From CAYLLN01 sp036496265 (GTDB lineage: Bacteria > Planctomycetota > Planctomycetia > Pirellulales > Pirellulaceae): 18,286 nt of DNA. The position numbers and the translations under genes are program-made. Of this stretch, positions 14,476 through 18,286 are shown piece by piece (positions within the stretch are counted from its first letter, which is position 1; each line of letters opens with the position of its first letter). Below the pieces are notes generated by a model. That model worked only from the letters and a program-made list of their open reading frames with translations, searched no databases and had not been told where the DNA came from. The DNA is taken from positions 1 to 18,286 of the forward strand of contig DASXLL010000385.1 of NCBI GenBank assembly GCA_036496265.1, in the 5' to 3' direction.

Positions 14476-16749
14476 ATGGCATCATTACCCATGCATCAGA
14501 GCGTTACACAGGATCTGCCTGCGCGTTTTGTCGCCGAGCTCAATCGCCAACTGGCCGATGGGGAACAAATACTCGCGTTCTTTACGCCCGATCTCAATCA
14601 AGACCATCGATTCTGCGCCGGGTTGGTCGTGGCGACGAATCGACGTGTGCTATCGATCTCGTCCGTGGATGACCGAGAAGGAGCAGAACGTCCTTCTTTG
14701 ATTACTTCCGAATGGCCATGGAGCAATGACTACGTCGCAAGACTAGTCGAGGTTGGTTTGACGGGAACGGTGGAGCTGTCTGGCCCGCTCGGCCTGATTG
14801 CGAGTTGGCACTTTACGTCGGCTGTGTTTCGGGCGGCTCGCGAGTTCGTGCGGCGCTTCCAGGCCCTCGCCAGTAATCAGCTTGAGGCGCTGGAGGATGA
14901 ATCGGCTGAGGCAGAAGCGGACCATGACGAAGTCCAGGCCGGGAACATCGCATCGCTGTTTGGCCTGTGGCGATTTGCCAGGCGACACGTCTGGATGATT
15001 GGCCTCGGATTTGTGTTGACGCTTGGGATGACCGCCGCGAGCTTGATCCCGCCGTTTTTGACCATGCCGCTCATGGACAAAATTCTGATCCCCTACCAAA
15101 ACCGCTTCGAATCCGGCTCGTTGCAAAATCAAGACAATACGAGCCAGGCCCTCGCGCAGAATTTTTCTAAAGTGCCCTGGTATTTGGCTGGTTTGGGCGG
15201 AGCAGCCGTTTTGGCGGCGGTGCTCGGCTTCGCTCAAGCCTGGCTCAGTCATCGCGTCAGCGAGCGAATCAGCGCCGATTTGCGCAACACAACGTACGAG
15301 CACTTGATGCGCATGTCTTTGGACTTTTTTTCCAACAAGCGCACCGGCGACCTGATTTCTAGGATTAGCAGCGACACGGATCGAATTTGCCAGTTTCTTT
15401 CCGACGCAATCGTGGATTTTCTAACGGACTGTCTGATGATTGTCGGGACGGCAGCCGTGCTCATCTGGATCGATCCGTGGCTCGGATTAGTCACGTTCCT
15501 GACATTCCCCTTGATGGGCGGGTTGATCTATTGGGTTCGGGAGCATTTGAAAGCCGGCTTTTCGCGGTCGTATCGAGCCTGGGATGCGATGACGAGCATT
15601 CTGGCCGACACAATTCCTGGAATTCGCGTCGTGCAAGCGTTTTCTCAGGAGGCGCGGGAAGTCAATCGTTTTCGGCATAGCAATGCTCACATTGTGCGGC
15701 TGGATGACCGTGTCAACACCGTGTGGGCCCTGTTTTGGCCCATGGTGGGGCTGCTCAATCAGTGCGGGCTGTTGGCGATCTGGGCTATCGGCGTGTCTCG
15801 AATTTACGACCATCACCTTACCGTCGGTGTGTTGACCGCTTTTCTCGTGTACATCGGGCGGTTCTATACGCGTGTGGAGGCGATGACCCGGACGTACACG
15901 ACGTTGCAAAGGGCGGCGGCGAGCACGCAGCGATTACTCGAAGTGCTCGATCGGAAACCAACGATACGAGATCCGGCGCGCCCTGTTCATCCGGGCCGGT
16001 TGTCAGGAAAGATCGAATTCAAGAACGTCAGCTTCCGCTACGGCCATCGATCGGTGCTGCACAACCTCAACCTCGTCATCGAGCCGGGCGAAATGGTGGG
16101 CGTGGTGGGGCCGAGTGGCGCCGGAAAGACGACGCTGGTCAACTTGCTGTGCCGATTTTACGACGTCTCCAGCGGAGCGATCTTGGTGGACGATGTGGAT
16201 ATCCGCTCGTTTCCCGTCGTGGAATACCGGCGAAATATCGGCATTGTGCTCCAGGAGCCGTTTTTGTTTTTCGGCTCGATCGCGGAGAACATTACCTACG
16301 GCTGCCCCGACGCTTCGCGACAGAGTCTGCTCGATGCCGCGCGAGCTGCGCGGGTCCATGAATTCGTGCTGCAGCGTCAACTGGCCTATGACTCACCCGT
16401 GGGCGAGCGCGGACTGTCGCTTTCGGGCGGAGAGCGCCAGCGCATTTCGATCGCGCGGGCGATCATGGTTGATCCACGAGTTCTAGTATTGGACGAAGCC
16501 ACGTCGTCGGTCGATACCGAAACCGAGCGTGAAATTCAACGTGCTTTGGAGAATCTCGTTGTGGGCCGGACGACGATTGCGATTGCCCACCGTCTGAGCA
16601 CGTTGCAGCGAGCCGATCGCCTGATCGTATTGGAACGCGGCAAGATCGTGGAAACCGGCCGGCACGACGACTTGCTGGCGAAAGGGGGCCTCTATGCACG
16701 GCTGCACAAGGCTCAGCAGGAATCGCAACACGCCGAGCAGCATGTCTGA
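14476..16749 (+). CDS. ABC exporter (fused TMD-NBD) with N-terminal PH-like domain
   Basis: The 757-residue protein is a half-transporter of the lipid/peptide exporter type. Residues 1-135 are an extra cytoplasmic domain with a beta-rich pattern around EQILAFFTPDL and LVVATNRRVLSIS, like a bacterial PH domain, followed by an acidic linker (134-155). The six-helix membrane domain spans about 165-470. The ATPase domain has Walker A GPSGAGKTT (545-553), Q-loop Gln593, signature LSGGE (649-653), Walker B VLVLDEATSS (669-678) and His705, so it should be active as a dimer. It ends 3 bp from the convergent DUF1854 gene and starts 27 bp after the CphA-like gene. This trio matches what I recall as the cyanophycin-metabolism-associated ABC transporter context. 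Cargo is unknown; the natural guess is the product of the CphA-like enzyme or its precursor. Confidence 0.9.
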   Translation: MASLPMHQSVTQDLPARFVAELNRQLADGEQILAFFTPDLNQDHRFCAGLVVATNRRVLSISSVDDREGAERPSLITSEWPWSNDYVARLVEVGLTGTVELSGPLGLIASWHFTSAVFRAAREFVRRFQALASNQLEALEDESAEAEADHDEVQAGNIASLFGLWRFARRHVWMIGLGFVLTLGMTAASLIPPFLTMPLMDKILIPYQNRFESGSLQNQDNTSQALAQNFSKVPWYLAGLGGAAVLAAVLGFAQAWLSHRVSERISADLRNTTYEHLMRMSLDFFSNKRTGDLISRISSDTDRICQFLSDAIVDFLTDCLMIVGTAAVLIWIDPWLGLVTFLTFPLMGGLIYWVREHLKAGFSRSYRAWDAMTSILADTIPGIRVVQAFSQEAREVNRFRHSNAHIVRLDDRVNTVWALFWPMVGLLNQCGLLAIWAIGVSRIYDHHLTVGVLTAFLVYIGRFYTRVEAMTRTYTTLQRAAASTQRLLEVLDRKPTIRDPARPVHPGRLSGKIEFKNVSFRYGHRSVLHNLNLVIEPGEMVGVVGPSGAGKTTLVNLLCRFYDVSSGAILVDDVDIRSFPVVEYRRNIGIVLQEPFLFFGSIAENITYGCPDASRQSLLDAARAARVHEFVLQRQLAYDSPVGERGLSLSGGERQRISIARAIMVDPRVLVLDEATSSVDTETEREIQRALENLVVGRTTIAIAHRLSTLQRADRLIVLERGKIVETGRHDDLLAKGGLYARLHKAQQESQHAEQHV

Positions 16750-16752
16750 AGC

Positions 16753-17238
16753 TCAGAGCACCCGGTCGAGCACGCGGCGGCTGTGGACATCGAGCTGGCG
16801 CAGATCGGGAATCTGATAATGCATGCCGTTCGAATCGATGACGAGCACCGTATGTTCTCCGTACCGCCGAACGTCACTATCGCGTTCCAGTCGAAAGGTG
16901 ATCGTGCCGCGGTCGGTGAGCACTTGCCACTGGGTCGGCTCGGTGTGCGGCGGATCGTTGAGAATGCGCTGAATCGTCGGCATGAACTCGCGCCGGGCCA
17001 GCTCGGTCTCCAGCAATTGGCGCGTCTCAGGCGGCAACGTCTCAAGAGATGCCACGTAGGCAATCTCGTGGCCGCGGCTATCGCAGATGGAGACGGCGTA
17101 GTGCGGATCGGAAATCGGAAATGCTCGGACCACCACGACGCCAACGTGCTGACGCCCCGCCTGGTCGGTCATTATCAATTTGCCCGTTGGGTCGCGAGCG
17201 ATCACAAAACCAGGGCTATGGGGAATATTATCGGGCAT
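16753..17238 (-). CDS. DUF1854 family protein
   Basis: From ATG 17238 (MPDNIPHSPGFVIARD) this is a 161-residue soluble protein. The family pattern is seen in HVGVVVVRAFPISDP, GHEIAYVASLETLPPETRQLLETELARREFMPTIQRI, a WQVLTDRGTITF strand pair, and a C-terminal IDSNGMHYQIPDLRQLDVHSRRVLDRVL. These match what I remember of DUF1854, a family found beside cyanophycin-type synthetases and the ABC exporter. Its function is unknown. A regulatory or assembly role for the exporter is a guess based on constant linkage. The frame is open back to 17406, but that extension overlaps the acyltransferase and is unlike the family. The gene lies 26 bp after the acyltransferase on the same strand and is tail-to-tail, 3 bp apart, with the ABC gene, so it is not on the same transcript as its usual partners. 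Confidence 0.85.
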   Translation of the reverse strand: MPDNIPHSPGFVIARDPTGKLIMTDQAGRQHVGVVVVRAFPISDPHYAVSICDSRGHEIAYVASLETLPPETRQLLETELARREFMPTIQRILNDPPHTEPTQWQVLTDRGTITFRLERDSDVRRYGEHTVLVIDSNGMHYQIPDLRQLDVHSRRVLDRVL

Positions 17239-17264
17239 GGAATTCGCGCAGCGATTGTCTGGCG

Positions 17265-18286
17265 TCAATTGAACTTGCGACTTAGCCGCCCCGCCGGGAC
17301 TTCGACGAGGCGGTAGAACACAAATGACGCGGCCAGGCTGGCGATGTAGGCAAAGACCAGCCCTGCGACGGCCGCCCAGGGGTTGGTCCAGCCCAGCATG
17401 ACCCAAACCGTCGCCACGACGACGAAAATCGGAAAATGCACGAGGAACAGACTATACGCGGTTTTTCCCAGATAACCGATTACTGGACTTTTGGGCCAGG
17501 TGTTCATCAGTCCGAACTTCCCACCAAAGAACAAAATCAGTCCAACAATAAGTGTGTTTTGCAATCGCCAACGAAATACGTGTGTGTATGTGTGCGTGTA
17601 AACCAAGGCCATGGCTATCACCAACACATACAACCCAAACACAATCTGACCGCCGTTGCTCTTGAGCCCATAATAAACCAACACGCCCAGAAAAAAGTGC
17701 GGGAAGAAATAAATGAACCAATTGCTCCATTCGTCGCCGACGTTGAAATAAAACAGCGACGGCAATGCCATCAACCAGCCCATGACCATCAGCACGGCCG
17801 TCGCCGGAAAGAATCGCGCTAGCTTGTCACGCACAAACAACATGCCGACAAACACGAGACTCAGCTGAAAATTGACGCATACAAACCACAGGCCGGCGGA
17901 GAACGAATCGTAACCCAATAACTTTTGCAGAAAAAAAACGTGGGCCAGAATGACGTTCCATGTCGGCGGCGGATCGACGACCTCCGACGGCAACCAGCCG
18001 CGACCAAAGGCACAAGCCGCGATCCCCAAGGCTACCGCCGCCAGGTAGGGCAGCCCCAGCCGGCAGTACCGGTGAATAATGTACCGTCCAACCTGCGTAA
18101 TGCCCCAGGCACGTCCGGTCATGCTGCGGGCCATGACATAACCACCCACGACGAAGAATATCTGGGTTGCTCGGCCATAGTTGGCGAATAGTCGCACCAT
18201 TTCGCCTATCGCGGGCATCGCGAGGTCTGAGAGTGGCCCGTACAAGGCAAAATGGTGCCAGGCAATCATCGTTGAAGCAAACGCCC
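17265..18286 (-). CDS. Acyltransferase-3 family membrane protein, 5' end beyond window
   Basis: The protein is a multi-pass acyltransferase-3 (OafA/NodX type), which transfers acetyl or other acyl groups to sugars, peptides or lipids at the membrane. IAWHHFALYGP carries the conserved His pair near the N-terminus, followed by FFVVGGYVMARS, a basic GRYIIHRYCRLGLPYLAA segment and about nine hydrophobic helices. An ATG occurs at 18269, but the frame stays open upstream (reading AFAST just before it) to the edge, and the family usually has 10-20 residues before the HHF motif, so the true start is probably outside. DUF1854 begins 26 bp downstream. Base composition between about 17500 and 17750 looks less GC-rich than the flanks, which may mark a transferred or fast-evolving gene. 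A 25-bp alternating purine-pyrimidine tract lies inside it (17576-17600). Confidence 0.85.
   Translation of the reverse strand, partial: AFASTMIAWHHFALYGPLSDLAMPAIGEMVRLFANYGRATQIFFVVGGYVMARSMTGRAWGITQVGRYIIHRYCRLGLPYLAAVALGIAACAFGRGWLPSEVVDPPPTWNVILAHVFFLQKLLGYDSFSAGLWFVCVNFQLSLVFVGMLFVRDKLARFFPATAVLMVMGWLMALPSLFYFNVGDEWSNWFIYFFPHFFLGVLVYYGLKSNGGQIVFGLYVLVIAMALVYTHTYTHVFRWRLQNTLIVGLILFFGGKFGLMNTWPKSPVIGYLGKTAYSLFLVHFPIFVVVATVWVMLGWTNPWAAVAGLVFAYIASLAASFVFYRLVEVPAGRLSRKFN
17576..17600. repeat. 25-bp alternating purine-pyrimidine (GT-rich) tract in the acyltransferase gene
   Basis: From 17576 to 17600 every base alternates purine and pyrimidine, mostly GT steps interrupted by AT and GC. On the coding strand it gives the residues VYTHTYTHV between two membrane segments. 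Such tracts favour Z-DNA and replication slippage; the imperfect repeat units should limit slippage. It is unusual for this genome's otherwise mixed sequence. Confidence 0.6.

Noticed and set aside
16741..16760. Frameshift or fusion between the ABC and DUF1854 genes
   Set aside because: They lie on opposite strands with separate, clean stop codons 3 bp apart, so this is a close convergent pair and not a broken gene.
1..18286. tRNA, rRNA, CRISPR array, insertion sequence or phage genes
   Set aside because: I scanned for tRNA T-arm-like GTTCGAATC motifs, regularly spaced repeats and transposase or integrase motifs and found none that hold up. A structure-aware RNA search could still find a small RNA.

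Overview
The window looks like chromosomal DNA of a moderately GC-rich planctomycete, probably of the Pirellulales. The pointers are a small basic DUF6800-type protein, a formylglycine-type sulfatase, secreted proteins of a planctomycete style, a Pup/UBact-type modifier with its ligase, and short palindromic repeats between genes. This placement is inference from gene content; there is no rRNA or other marker.

Layout. (1) Positions 1-3119, minus strand: a ComEA-like helix-hairpin-helix membrane protein, an extended SDR reductase that starts on TTG and overlaps it by 4 bp, a KAS II-type ketosynthase, and an acyl carrier protein cut by the window edge. The last three look like part of a specialised fatty-acyl or polyketide pathway. 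(2) 3186-6059, minus strand: a small unknown protein, a secreted unknown protein, and the tRNA pseudouridine synthase TruD. A crotonase-family gene (6125-6901) is divergent from truD. (3) 6902-7463: a cluster of small palindromes around the DUF6800-type gene. (4) 7464-9414, plus strand: a 58-residue lysine-free protein ending in Gly-Gly-Glu, overlapping by 11 bp a PafA/Dop-family ligase that carries a hydrophobic membrane-type insertion in its catalytic domain. (5) 9458-11964, minus strand: a TSUP (TauE/SafE) exporter and a sulfatase. (6) 12310-18286: a CphA-like ATP-grasp protein with a degenerate, truncated Mur-ligase half, then an ABC exporter with an extra N-terminal domain, both on the plus strand. 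Converging on them from the minus strand are an acyltransferase-3 membrane protein, open at the window edge, and a DUF1854 protein.

Two systems stand out. The first is a compact, possibly membrane-anchored Pup/UBact-like conjugation pair: the modifier already ends in Glu, so no deamidase would be needed to activate it, and it has no lysine, so it could not form chains through its own side chains. No proteasome subunit or ATPase gene is in view. The second is a cyanophycin-synthetase-like, ABC and DUF1854 locus, a combination I recall being called cyanophycin-metabolism-associated. Here the synthetase has lost the Mur-ligase P-loop, so it probably makes something other than ordinary cyanophycin, and a linked acyltransferase may modify the product.

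I saw no tRNA, rRNA, CRISPR array, insertion sequence or phage gene. All assignments come from reading motifs by eye and from memory of the families; no search was run.
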